Shown: positions 53,953-62,537, numbered from the stretch's first letter. The stretch: DNA of 64,000 nucleotides from Sediminihaliea albiluteola (GCF_014077625.1 NZ_JACFXU010000008.1:1-64000), one strand, 5' to 3'. Numbers and translations: made by a program. Notes: generated by a model not told the origin, from the sequence alone.

Positions 53953-55674
53953 TTACTCTCCCTGCTTATTGGCTGCTGGATGCTGTTTATCTAGCAAGCC
54001 TCGGGCTTCAATAGACAAACTACTGTCGCGCTGATGGAAAGCGTGACAGCTGACGCAACCCACATCGGTACTCACAGCTCGGCCCTGATCATGACACTCC
54101 AAGCAGTTATCCTGCCCTGGTATTAAAATATCGGTGGCCAGCTTCGACTGGGAGGCATCGTGACAGGCCTCACACACTTCGCTCGACTCGGACCAAGCAA
54201 TACTTAAATGGCTCTTGTGGTCGAAGCGACTTTTCGGATACCAATCACCGCTAATGCGGATCGGCTGCACATACCAGCGATCAGAAATATCCTGTAAACC
54301 GGTTTCGAGCACTTCGTGACAAGTGATGCAGCCAGTCTGTGCAAATTGATACTCCGCTTCCTTCAAGGCTTCAGCGCGACCACAATCTAAGCCACTGCCC
54401 TCACAACTCGCTGCCGCCTCACGCTTACCGGGCACTCGCCGCGGTTTTTTCTCAGAGCGCTCTTGGCGCAGCGCTGGGTCGGTAAATTCACGAATAAAGT
54501 GTGACTCCATTGCCACAATGGCAGCGCGCAAATCCCCGTGAGGTAATTCCAGTTCCGGCTCATACATATCAAAGCTCAGGCTGTGGCAACTGCGACAGTG
54601 CTTATCCATGCTGATCGGCTCAAAGTGCTGTCGATCGTCTTTGAGGCTGTGACAAGAAGCACAGTTCAAGGCCTCGCCGGTGCTCTCGCTCTGCACCTTA
54701 TCGTGATCGAGGTGGACTTCATGGCTGAACTTAAGATTTGAGCGCTCCTCTAGCTCAGCACTACCGCGACGGACCCGCTCGACTTCCCAGCCGTGTGCTG
54801 CCCCTTTGCCTTTAGGACTAAGCAAACTGAGCTTGAAGTCTGGGTGCTGGTCAGCGCTAAAGGCTGTCACCGCCTCCATTTGTTTGGCCTCTGGCCATTG
54901 AGCGTTATCTGCGTGGCAGTCAACACAGAGCTTATTATCACTTCGCACTAGCCGCTGGGGTTCATTGTGCTCACGGTGACAGCTAGCACAGCGCTCGCCA
55001 ACAAAGGCCTCTGCGGGGTGCACTGCCACATCCACATGCTCAGTTATCGGGCGGTGACAGTCTAGGCAGGCTGCGTCTTCCACCATCACAAAGGGCTTGC
55101 TGTGACAGGCCTGGCAATCTTTGGCTATGCCACTGGTGTCGTGAGCGGCGTCCAGCGGTCCCGTTGACCACAGGCTATCGTCAGGCAGTGGGTGAGTCCG
55201 CAGGGTCTGCGCAAGCTCCGGCTTAACAACGCCGGTCAAAGGAATAATCAGGCCCAGAGACAAAATTAACAGTGCCAAAATCCAGCTCAAGCGGCGCACG
55301 CTCCAAGCCGACTCCGATAGATCAAGTGCTGTAGCAAAACTGGCTTTAAGGGGAGCGCTACGATGTACTTGTAGGCCTAATACAAAACCTGCCGGCGGCT
55401 TAAAAAGCGATAGTTCATAGCCCGCGACGCTGAGCGTCTGCCCCAGAGCTAACTCCGCTTTACGCTGACTTTTTCCCTCTAGCTCGAACTCCAACTTGCT
55501 GGCTGAAACTTGAGCCCCAGCGCTGCTAGGCTTGAACTGTAAAACACCGGCCAATCCCGGCATCTGGACCATGGCACTGTCATCACTACCGAGGGTCAGT
55601 TCTGTTCCCTGATACTCGGCCTCTAGTGCTTCACCGCTGCCGCGGCCAGTTTTTTTACGGACCAGAAAATACAC
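53953..55674 (-). CDS. Membrane-anchored periplasmic decaheme cytochrome with N-terminal cytoplasmic domain
   Basis: A 573-aa protein. Residues 1-125 form a beta-rich FHA-like cytoplasmic domain (LTLGSDDSAMVQMPGLAGVL). One membrane helix spans about 129-150 (LSWILALLILSLGLIIPLTG). The periplasmic part has ten CxxCH motifs at Cys187, 203, 229, 250, 338, 360, 449, 501, 524 and 540, in class III (cytochrome c3-like) style, with histidine-rich intervals (FSHEVHLDHDK, FDHKSHL) that could be distal haem ligands. It would take electrons from the membrane b cytochrome encoded just upstream. GTG start, 4 bp after the preceding stop, with no clear ribosome site, so translation is probably coupled. Confidence 0.87.
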   Translation of the reverse strand: MYFLVRKKTGRGSGEALEAEYQGTELTLGSDDSAMVQMPGLAGVLQFKPSSAGAQVSASKLEFELEGKSQRKAELALGQTLSVAGYELSLFKPPAGFVLGLQVHRSAPLKASFATALDLSESAWSVRRLSWILALLILSLGLIIPLTGVVKPELAQTLRTHPLPDDSLWSTGPLDAAHDTSGIAKDCQACHSKPFVMVEDAACLDCHRPITEHVDVAVHPAEAFVGERCASCHREHNEPQRLVRSDNKLCVDCHADNAQWPEAKQMEAVTAFSADQHPDFKLSLLSPKGKGAAHGWEVERVRRGSAELEERSNLKFSHEVHLDHDKVQSESTGEALNCASCHSLKDDRQHFEPISMDKHCRSCHSLSFDMYEPELELPHGDLRAAIVAMESHFIREFTDPALRQERSEKKPRRVPGKREAAASCEGSGLDCGRAEALKEAEYQFAQTGCITCHEVLETGLQDISDRWYVQPIRISGDWYPKSRFDHKSHLSIAWSESSEVCEACHDASQSKLATDILIPGQDNCLECHDQGRAVSTDVGCVSCHAFHQRDSSLSIEARGLLDKQHPAANKQGE

Positions 55675-55678
55675 GGCG

Positions 55679-56557
55679 CTACCAGTAAATAAATACAGTG
55701 AAAATATGAATCACCAGCGCCACTAGCAGGGCAATGGTGAGTGGAATGTGCAGCAGCAACCAGATCTTAAGAAAGCCACGCAGCTGTATATCACGACGCA
55801 ATAAGTTAAGAATCACCTGACGCCGCCCAAACAGGGCCAGCAGCTGATTGAGCACCGCAGCTTCAGATTGTTTGCGCGCCTTAGGAATGCGTTGGGACAG
55901 GCTATGAATCATCACTGCCTGCTCTGCATTAGAGACCGCTTTGCTCTGGTTAGGCAGTAAAATTCGCGAGTGATCTCGCGCACTTAATTGCTGTGTTAGG
56001 GAGCCCCCAAGCCGACTCAACTCCAAAGCACTGAGCGCCATACTTTGTAGTTCGGCATCACAGCTTTCGACCACTTCACGAATGTGCTCATCCAATGCCG
56101 CCAGCTCTTCCAGCCAAGCCTCGCGATCCTTACCGGCGTTATTGCCTGCCAGCCGGCCAGGAACATGCAAGTAGACATAGAGTCCATAAAATCCCGACAC
56201 AATCACCATACACATCAGAGCGTAAGCGAGTGTGTGGACGTTCCAGCCAAGCTGGGCGGCGCTGTGCAAAGTGGCCACTAATAACAACACCCCACCGAGG
56301 TAGACATGGGCCGAAGTCCAGCCCTGTACCGTGCCTAGGTTGGAGTTATAGCGGCGCTTGCGAATCCCCAGCACACTGAGCCAGAGGATTAACAGTGCAC
56401 CAACTGTACCCAGTACATAGCCTTGCCATGTGCCACCATTAGGCGGCTGCGCTGCATCACCCCCCTGGCTGGCATAGAGCACTATTGATAACAGCCCCAA
56501 TATCAAGGCCAACTTGCCATAGCGGTAGCCGCGCCATGCCAACAAATTAATATGCAT
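55679..56557 (-). CDS. Diheme b-type membrane cytochrome
   Basis: A 292-aa inner-membrane protein starting at ATG 56557, overlapping the preceding stop by one base (TAATG). Five hydrophobic helices are visible, about residues 14-30, 46-64, 82-104, 109-131 and 262-290. Two of them carry histidine pairs 14 residues apart, His84/His98 and His270/His284, the spacing used to ligate two stacked b haems in bc-type cytochromes. Helices 4 and 5 are separated by a long basic, charged loop (about 135-258). It probably moves electrons between the cytoplasmic flavo-iron-sulfur enzyme and the periplasmic decaheme cytochrome. Quinone reactivity cannot be judged. Confidence 0.8.
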   Translation of the reverse strand: MHINLLAWRGYRYGKLALILGLLSIVLYASQGGDAAQPPNGGTWQGYVLGTVGALLILWLSVLGIRKRRYNSNLGTVQGWTSAHVYLGGVLLLVATLHSAAQLGWNVHTLAYALMCMVIVSGFYGLYVYLHVPGRLAGNNAGKDREAWLEELAALDEHIREVVESCDAELQSMALSALELSRLGGSLTQQLSARDHSRILLPNQSKAVSNAEQAVMIHSLSQRIPKARKQSEAAVLNQLLALFGRRQVILNLLRRDIQLRGFLKIWLLLHIPLTIALLVALVIHIFTVFIYW

Positions 56558-59043
56558 TAACGCCCCTCCACAAGCTGAGCAAACTGATTCGGAGACAGGC
56601 GCAGGGCAGCCCCTGTGGGACAAGCCTGGACACAGGCGGGTCCGCCGCTTCGACCCATGCAGGCATCACATTTCACTGCTTTTTTACCCGCATCTTGAGC
56701 CGCCGCACTGGGCTTGAAGTGCTCGGGCTCGCCCGGACCACTGCCCAGGCCAAATAGCAGCCAAGACAGTAGGCCTGGTTTCTTAGGCGCTTGATAACTG
56801 AGCTTAATGGCACCGTAGGGACAATTGGTTTCACAGTTGCCACAGCCGATGCAGCTATCGCTGATAAAGACTTCACCATTGGCCGTGCGCCGAATGGCAT
56901 CGGGTGGGCAGTCTTTCATGCAATGCGGCAGTTCACAGTGACGGCAGGACACCGGGACATGTAAGCCAGCCATCGAGGCACCGCTTTGACGATTCAGGCG
57001 GGAAATACCATTGTGGGTTTCAGCGCAGGCACGCTCGCAGTTGTCACAGCCCACACAGAGTGTTTCATCGATCACCAGTGCATTAGTGGCTTCACCCAAG
57101 CCCTCTGCCATCAAAAAGCCTATGGCACGGGCGGCCTGTGGCTGAGAAGCCATGGCATTGGACTTTTGTAGGGTATCACTGAGCCTACTCTGCAGGGTCG
57201 CCACATGCTCTGGCTGGCTGTTAACCAGTGTTAGGAATTCGGGCCGGCGAAGCAATACTGTTTCCGTACGCACCGCTGCTGTAGCGCTGTCAGCACGCTT
57301 GGGCGTACCCATTAAAGCCAGCTGACCGACCAACTCGCCAGAGTGGCTTTGCGCCACGACCATATTGGCCCCACCGCGCGTTAACATCACGGTGCCGCTG
57401 CGAATTAGGTGCAAGCATTCGCCCTCTTCGCCTTCGCTAAACAAGACCTCACCGGCTTTGAATTGGCAGGTTTCAACACGCCCAGCAATGGCAGCCAACT
57501 CATCTAGTGATAGCTGCGGGCGGAAAGCAGCCTGTAGTGCGCGCATCACAAAGACTCGGTCAATCCCGCTGCGCACCTCTTCGTTGGAGTTCATCAACTT
57601 GACCATAATGCGGCGCGGCGTCTCAATCAGAATACTGTCCTGCGACACCACAGCATCGCCCTGACGCGGGCGACCGGAGATCAAACTCATCTCACCAAAA
57701 AACTGTCCCGGCTTGATGGTATGCCAGGGGCCATCTTGCTCTAGCTGTAACTGTACTTCGCCCTCCACCAAGGTGTAGAAACTAGTACTGAATTCGCCGT
57801 GTCGGTAAAGCGGCTCACCGGCGGCAACAAAATGCGTGGAGTGATCGCCACTAGGCGCTGCCTGCGCCAGCTCAGATGGGGGCAAGCTGACTATAATTCG
57901 GCTCTCGATAATGAGCTCGCGGAAGGCCAAGGGGTTCATCCGACGGAACATCGGCACCCGCTGCTGGTAAAGATCCAGCACGTCCTCGGCATCCATCACA
58001 TAAGGCAGCCCAGAGAACTGCCCTTGTAATAAGGGGTAATCTGCCGGTTTAGTGTTTTTACCATGAATGAACTCAATGACATCATAGCCCTGGTTCATGG
58101 CTTGCTTAATTAGCGGGTACCCAGCTAGTGCGCCAATAATATACAGCCCTGGCACATTACTCTGGTAATGACGATCGACATCGGGCACCGCTTCCATGCT
58201 GGGGCTGCTGATTTCAATGCTGCATGATTCAACAAACTTACGCGGCGGCACAGTACCCAAGCGGGCAATAATACGGTGGCACTCGATACGCTCTTCCCCG
58301 GAAGGCGTATTGAGAATCAGTGCGCCGAGCTGGCCTGAGCATGCGGGTAACTCCAGTCCTGCCACGCTACTCTCATAGCGACAATAAAAGCCGCGATTTT
58401 TATCATTGATTGCCGCTAAAACAGCATTCAAGTTGCCATCTTTGGCACGGCTAAATTCGTTGCGGCGGTTGATAATAAAAACTTTGTTGTAGTCTGACAG
58501 AGCGATGGCGTTCTCGATGGCCGCATCGCCGGCGCCGACAACGATTATCGTTTCATCTTTGAAATCCGCGGGATCATCTAAGGTGTAGCGAACAAAATCA
58601 GACTCGGCATCTCCGCTAACACCTAAAGCCCTGGGGTTACCTTGGGTGCCAATTGAAAACACAATGTGCTCGGCTTCAATGACATCACCACTTTGTAGCC
58701 CTAGGCGAAAACTGCCCTTCTCTCCGTCAATCGCCACCACTTCACTGTCGTAGCGAATATTGATCCCCGCCTCCAAGGACTGCTGCCAACTAGCCAAAAT
58801 TTGTTCGCGCTTACCGGCAGTAAAGCCCAGCTCACTGCGCAGGTCCAAAAAGCCAGGCTCGTCCATGACGTGCTTGCCTTTCTGGTACTTCTGGATAGTT
58901 TTAGCAAAAGTGGAGAAGCCCTCGAGCAAGACATAGCTCGGAGTGGTGGCGCCATTTACAGCGTCATAGTAGGCCGCACGCCCAGCAGCACTCAGGCCAG
59001 CAGGTCCCGCTCCGACAATGGCAAGATGATACCGATCAGACAC
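56557..59043 (-). CDS. FAD/NAD(P) oxidoreductase fused to two cNMP-binding domains and four [4Fe-4S] sites
   Basis: An 828-aa cytoplasmic fusion. Residues 1-325 are a thioredoxin-reductase-like flavoprotein with the FAD motif GAGPAG (11-16), the NAD(P) motif VVGAGDAAIENA (168-179) and no CxxC redox pair. Residues about 395-500 and 515-620 are two cyclic-nucleotide-binding (CRP-like) domains (PGQFFGEMSLISGRPR in the first; GELVGQLALMGTPKRA in the second). Residues about 655-828 are a polyferredoxin with cysteines at 663/666/669/673, 700/703/708/712, 731/734/737/741 and 792/795/804/808. GTG start with AGGGGAG just upstream. It heads the operon and would feed NAD(P)H electrons into the membrane b cytochrome, possibly gated by cNMP. 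No named orthologue is known to me. Confidence 0.87.
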   Translation of the reverse strand: MSDRYHLAIVGAGPAGLSAAGRAAYYDAVNGATTPSYVLLEGFSTFAKTIQKYQKGKHVMDEPGFLDLRSELGFTAGKREQILASWQQSLEAGINIRYDSEVVAIDGEKGSFRLGLQSGDVIEAEHIVFSIGTQGNPRALGVSGDAESDFVRYTLDDPADFKDETIIVVGAGDAAIENAIALSDYNKVFIINRRNEFSRAKDGNLNAVLAAINDKNRGFYCRYESSVAGLELPACSGQLGALILNTPSGEERIECHRIIARLGTVPPRKFVESCSIEISSPSMEAVPDVDRHYQSNVPGLYIIGALAGYPLIKQAMNQGYDVIEFIHGKNTKPADYPLLQGQFSGLPYVMDAEDVLDLYQQRVPMFRRMNPLAFRELIIESRIIVSLPPSELAQAAPSGDHSTHFVAAGEPLYRHGEFSTSFYTLVEGEVQLQLEQDGPWHTIKPGQFFGEMSLISGRPRQGDAVVSQDSILIETPRRIMVKLMNSNEEVRSGIDRVFVMRALQAAFRPQLSLDELAAIAGRVETCQFKAGEVLFSEGEEGECLHLIRSGTVMLTRGGANMVVAQSHSGELVGQLALMGTPKRADSATAAVRTETVLLRRPEFLTLVNSQPEHVATLQSRLSDTLQKSNAMASQPQAARAIGFLMAEGLGEATNALVIDETLCVGCDNCERACAETHNGISRLNRQSGASMAGLHVPVSCRHCELPHCMKDCPPDAIRRTANGEVFISDSCIGCGNCETNCPYGAIKLSYQAPKKPGLLSWLLFGLGSGPGEPEHFKPSAAAQDAGKKAVKCDACMGRSGGPACVQACPTGAALRLSPNQFAQLVEGR

Positions 59044-59154
59044 GGCCTCTCCCCTACAACCTCAGTATTTTATTGTTGGGAGGCCTTCTGCCTCCGCCTT
59101 TTTTATCTCGGTCTGATCACGATTGTTTCAGTATCAACCTCAATACACAAGCAA

Positions 59155-59292
59155 CTAAATTTCACTGTTTAATTGGGTGGGACTACTGGCCAGCAAAAAG
59201 GCGCGCTTATCCGCTAGCAAATCGGCAAAAGAGGAGCCTGCCACCACTATAATACGCTTGGCCTGCAAACGCGCTAGGTGACTGCTAATCAA
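59155..59292 (-). CDS. Possible 45-residue small ORF overlapping the radA end
   Basis: A TTG at 59292, overlapping the radA stop, opens a frame of 45 residues containing SHLARLQAKRIIVVAGSSF and ending TQLNSEI. Codon choice looks plausible for this genome, but there is no ribosome site and I recognise no family. It could equally be untranslated leader of the redox operon. Confidence 0.22.
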   Translation of the reverse strand: MISSHLARLQAKRIIVVAGSSFADLLADKRAFLLASSPTQLNSEI

Positions 59293-60661
59293 TCGCCGCT
59301 AGGGCCTCCTCCAGCCGTGTTACCGCAATGACTTGCATACCTTTTATCGGGCTGCGCGGCGCGTTGGCCTTAGGCACAATAGCACGTCCAAAGCCGTGCT
59401 TGGCGGCCTCCGACAAGCGCTCTTGACCGCTGGGCACCGGTCGTATTTCCCCCGACAAGCCCACCTCACCAAAAATCACCATATCCCGCGGCAGCGGGCG
59501 ATCGCGGTAGCTCGATACGATAGCGAGCAACAGGGCCATATCGGCACTGGTTTCCAAGACCTTGACCCCACCCACTACATTGGCAAACACATCCTGATCG
59601 CCTAACTGCAAGCCGCCATGGCGGTGCAACACGGCTAGCAGCATGGCGAGACGGTTCTGCTCCAAGCCCACTGCAACCCGGCGCGGGTTACCGAGCTGAC
59701 TGTCGTCTACCAGCGCCTGTATCTCCACTAATAGCGGCCTGGTTCCCTCCCAGACCACCATCACCGCACTGCCTGAAGCCGGTTCAGAACTGCGATCCAA
59801 AAATATTGCAGAGGGGTTTTTCACTTCGCGCATGCCCTGCTCGGTCATGGCAAATACACCCAGCTCATTGACTGCACCAAAACGGTTCTTCTGGCCGCGC
59901 AAAGTGCGGAAACGCGAATCGTGGCTGCCCTCCAGAAGTATTGAGCAATCAATCATGTGCTCCAGCACCTTGGGGCCCGCCAGCGAGCCATCCTTAGTCA
60001 CATGCCCCACCAAGAACAAAACCGTGCCGCTCTGCTTGGCAAAGCGGGTAAGGTAGGCCGCACATTCACGTACCTGCGACACACTGCCCGGCGCCGAACT
60101 GATATCCTCACTATGGGCTACTTGAATGGAGTCTACGACCAACACCTTGGGCTTATATTGCTCAGCGGCGGCGATAATTGCCTCAACACTAGTTTCCGAC
60201 ATCAAGCGCAACTTATCGGTAGGTAAGCCCAAACGCTGCGCTCGCATTGCCACCTGCTGCAGGGACTCCTCACCGGTGACGTACAGCGCTTCCATGCTCT
60301 TCGCCAGATGGCACATCGTCTGCAGCAGTAAGGTACTCTTGCCCGCACCGGGATTGCCGCCCACCAAAATCGCCGAGCCAGGCACCAGACCACCGCCCAG
60401 CACTCGATCAAACTCCTCAGCGCCGCTAGAGAAGCGCGGTAGGTCCGCCAAATCAATTTCCTCTAGCACTCGCGCCTGCGCCAGCGCACCGGCAAAACCA
60501 CTGCGTCTACCGCCGCCACTGGCGGCTTTAGTGCTGCGCGCGGGCCCTAGGCGAATCTCAGAGAGCGTGTTCCAAGCGCCACAATCACTGCACTGGCCCT
60601 GCCACTTAGCGTAGTCTGAGCCACAATCGTTACATACATAAGCGGTTTTAACTTTGGCCAT
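59285..60661 (-). CDS. radA: DNA repair protein RadA
   Basis: RadA is a RecA-like ATPase that drives branch migration in recombination. The 458-aa protein has an N-terminal C4 zinc finger (CNDCGSDYAKWQGQCSDCG, about 10-28), Walker A VGGNPGAGKSTLLLQ (about 99-113), the RadA motif KNRFG (about 258-262) and a C-terminal Lon-like domain (DLFANVVGG-type region VFANVVGGVKVLETSADMAL, GEIRPVPSGQERLSEA). It is divergent from the DnaT-like gene. Confidence 0.95.
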   Translation of the reverse strand: MAKVKTAYVCNDCGSDYAKWQGQCSDCGAWNTLSEIRLGPARSTKAASGGGRRSGFAGALAQARVLEEIDLADLPRFSSGAEEFDRVLGGGLVPGSAILVGGNPGAGKSTLLLQTMCHLAKSMEALYVTGEESLQQVAMRAQRLGLPTDKLRLMSETSVEAIIAAAEQYKPKVLVVDSIQVAHSEDISSAPGSVSQVRECAAYLTRFAKQSGTVLFLVGHVTKDGSLAGPKVLEHMIDCSILLEGSHDSRFRTLRGQKNRFGAVNELGVFAMTEQGMREVKNPSAIFLDRSSEPASGSAVMVVWEGTRPLLVEIQALVDDSQLGNPRRVAVGLEQNRLAMLLAVLHRHGGLQLGDQDVFANVVGGVKVLETSADMALLLAIVSSYRDRPLPRDMVIFGEVGLSGEIRPVPSGQERLSEAAKHGFGRAIVPKANAPRSPIKGMQVIAVTRLEEALAAID

Positions 60662-60805
60662 TTATTGCACTGCTCACACTGTCAATAGAAAAAATAAAAA
60701 TGCCCCGCTGTAAGTCCCGAGGCAAGCTCGGTATCCTAACAGACTTGGGCCTTGCGCCGAGCTTCACTGAACGTTTACTCACTCGCTTTTGTCATTGGTA
60801 TTAGG

Positions 60806-61954
60806 ATGTCCGAATCGTCACTGGTCCCCGAACAAGCGCTGGCTTTCTCCCCCGGCCTAGCGGCTACTATCGGCTTGGAGGAGACCATCCTGCTGCAGTA
60901 TTTACACGGCCTTTTCCAGCACCGAGAAGCCCAGTTGCGCGATGACTACGCTTGGCTATCAGTGGAGCGCGACTTCCTGCTACGTCAGCTGCCCTTCTGG
61001 GAAGCGCTCGATTTACACCGCATTGTACGCAGCCTGGTCGACAAGGGTGTTCTGCTAGTGGCCTCACCGCCGCTACACAGCGCCGACTGCCTGATATTTG
61101 CACTTAATGAACCCCAGCGCAGTACTGCCAGCCCCACTCCGCAGCCAATACAGCAGCCGAGCAGCCCAAGTGCGCCGGCCAGACCGCGCAGCGCGACCCA
61201 GCTAGCTGCTAACTGGAGTCCGAGTGAGGATTTACTGCAACTGCTCACGCTGAACCACAACATACCGCGAGAGTTTGCACTGGACCAACTGGAAGATTTC
61301 ATCTTTTACTGGCGCGAGCGCGGGGAAATCAATCACGCCTGGGAAAACAAGTTCCGCCAGCATGTCACGACCACCTGGCGCCGACACCAGCAGCAACAGG
61401 CCGAGGCCTTCCGCCAGGGTATGTCACCGGCCCTTGACCAGCATTGGCGCCCCAGCCCGGACGCTATGGATATCATGATCCGCAGTGGCGTAGAGCAAGA
61501 CTTTATTGAGCAGGCCATTCCAGAGTTTATTCTCTACTGGCGCGAGCGCGGTAGCCCACCAAAAGAGTTAAACACTCGCTTTATTCAACATGTGCGAGTG
61601 CAATGGGCTCGCTATACTTCCAGTGTCGCGCACAGCACCGAGCCGACCCGTATCAGCAAAGACTGGCAGCCCGGACCAGATGTTTACGACATTTTACGCA
61701 TGTCGCATATTGATGAGCAGTTTGCCCGTAACTTGGTAGCGGAATTCATCATATACTGGCGCGATAGCAACCAGGCCCATACATCCTGGAACAGCAAGTT
61801 TTTGCAACATGTCAAATTTCACTGGGCCAAACAGCACCAGATGCAACAGGTAGGACGCAAACATGACGGACAACAGCCGGGATCTAATCCAACGGGTCGC
61901 ACGCGGGATACAAGCCTCGCAGACGACCTCAGCGACACCTCCTGGGCCAAGTGA
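60806..61954 (+). CDS. DnaT-like replication protein with three tandem DnaT domains
   Basis: A 382-aa protein. The N-terminal 100 residues form a winged-helix-like region (LEETILLQYLHGLFQHREAQ, LHRIVRSLVDKGVLLVASPP). After a Pro/Ser linker (105-130) come three copies of the DnaT single-strand-DNA-binding unit at about 137-191, 214-268 and 287-341. Each has W-x-P-x-x-D, then a helix and FIxYWR, for example FIFYWRERGEINHAWENKF, FILYWRERGSPPKELNTRF and FIIYWRDSNQAHTSWNSKF. E. coli DnaT has a single such unit. Start taken at ATG 60806; a TTG at 60752 is also in frame. It overlaps the lambda-P-like gene by 92 nt and lies next to dnaB, so helicase loading or replication restart is likely. Confidence 0.85.
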   Translation: MSESSLVPEQALAFSPGLAATIGLEETILLQYLHGLFQHREAQLRDDYAWLSVERDFLLRQLPFWEALDLHRIVRSLVDKGVLLVASPPLHSADCLIFALNEPQRSTASPTPQPIQQPSSPSAPARPRSATQLAANWSPSEDLLQLLTLNHNIPREFALDQLEDFIFYWRERGEINHAWENKFRQHVTTTWRRHQQQQAEAFRQGMSPALDQHWRPSPDAMDIMIRSGVEQDFIEQAIPEFILYWRERGSPPKELNTRFIQHVRVQWARYTSSVAHSTEPTRISKDWQPGPDVYDILRMSHIDEQFARNLVAEFIIYWRDSNQAHTSWNSKFLQHVKFHWAKQHQMQQVGRKHDGQQPGSNPTGRTRDTSLADDLSDTSWAK

Positions 61955-62537
61955 AGCGAAATCTGGGGCGCTGCCAGAAGCGCACATTGAAGCTATCAAC
62001 CAAGTTTTCGCCCTGTTTCGCCTCAACTACCACAACCAGTACTACGCCGCCTTCCCGGATGCAGAACAGCTCAAGCAAATTAAAAAACTGTGGCTGGACT
62101 CACTGCGTGACTACCCCGTGGAGCAGATACTGCGAGGCGCTCGCCACGCCATAGAAAACAGCGAGTATTTACCGACGCTGCACCGCATGCACAAATGCTG
62201 TCAGGAGGGCCTAGCCGAGCTAGGCCTGCCCTCAACTAACGCGGCTTACCTAGAGGCTTGCCAAGCCCCTTCCCCCAAATCCGCTCAGCGCTGGTCGCAC
62301 CCTGCGGTCTATTGGGCTGGCCGCGACAGCGGCTGGTACTTTCTTAGCAATCACCCAGAGCGACAGACTCGGCCGGTCTTTGAACAGCACTACCAAAGCT
62401 ACTGCGAGAGAGTTATGCGCGGTGAAACGCTGAGCATTCCAAAAGACCGCTCGCTGGAGCAGCACAAAGCTGAGCCACTCCCTCGCGAAGAGCAACTAAA
62501 GCGCCTGAAGAAATTGCGTGAGGAAACAGGGCTGTAA
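61863..62537 (+). CDS. Replication protein P (phage lambda P-like helicase loader)
   Basis: A 224-aa protein resembling the lambda P family, which loads DnaB onto single-stranded DNA. Family features are EAINQVFALFRLNYHNQYYA (about 42-61), FPDAEQLKQIKKLWLDSLRD, a central helix QILRGARHAIENSEYLPTLH (about 86-105) and the basic tail EEQLKRLKKLREETGL. ATG 61863 has AGGA 7 bases upstream and begins within the last 92 nt of the DnaT-like gene. No other phage genes are nearby, and dnaB is convergent 48 bp away, so this looks like a domesticated chromosomal loader rather than a prophage remnant. Confidence 0.85.
   Translation: MTDNSRDLIQRVARGIQASQTTSATPPGPSEAKSGALPEAHIEAINQVFALFRLNYHNQYYAAFPDAEQLKQIKKLWLDSLRDYPVEQILRGARHAIENSEYLPTLHRMHKCCQEGLAELGLPSTNAAYLEACQAPSPKSAQRWSHPAVYWAGRDSGWYFLSNHPERQTRPVFEQHYQSYCERVMRGETLSIPKDRSLEQHKAEPLPREEQLKRLKKLREETGL

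Noticed and set aside
59079..59104. GGAGGC-CTTCT-GCCTCC hairpin followed by TTTTTT on the plus strand
   Set aside because: It looks like a plus-strand terminator, but no plus-strand gene precedes it; on the transcribed minus strand there is no T-run. It may be chance or a leader hairpin of the redox operon.
61863..62537. Prophage around the lambda-P-like gene
   Set aside because: The neighbours are radA and dnaB; no integrase, capsid, lysis or repressor genes are present, so a domesticated loader is more likely.
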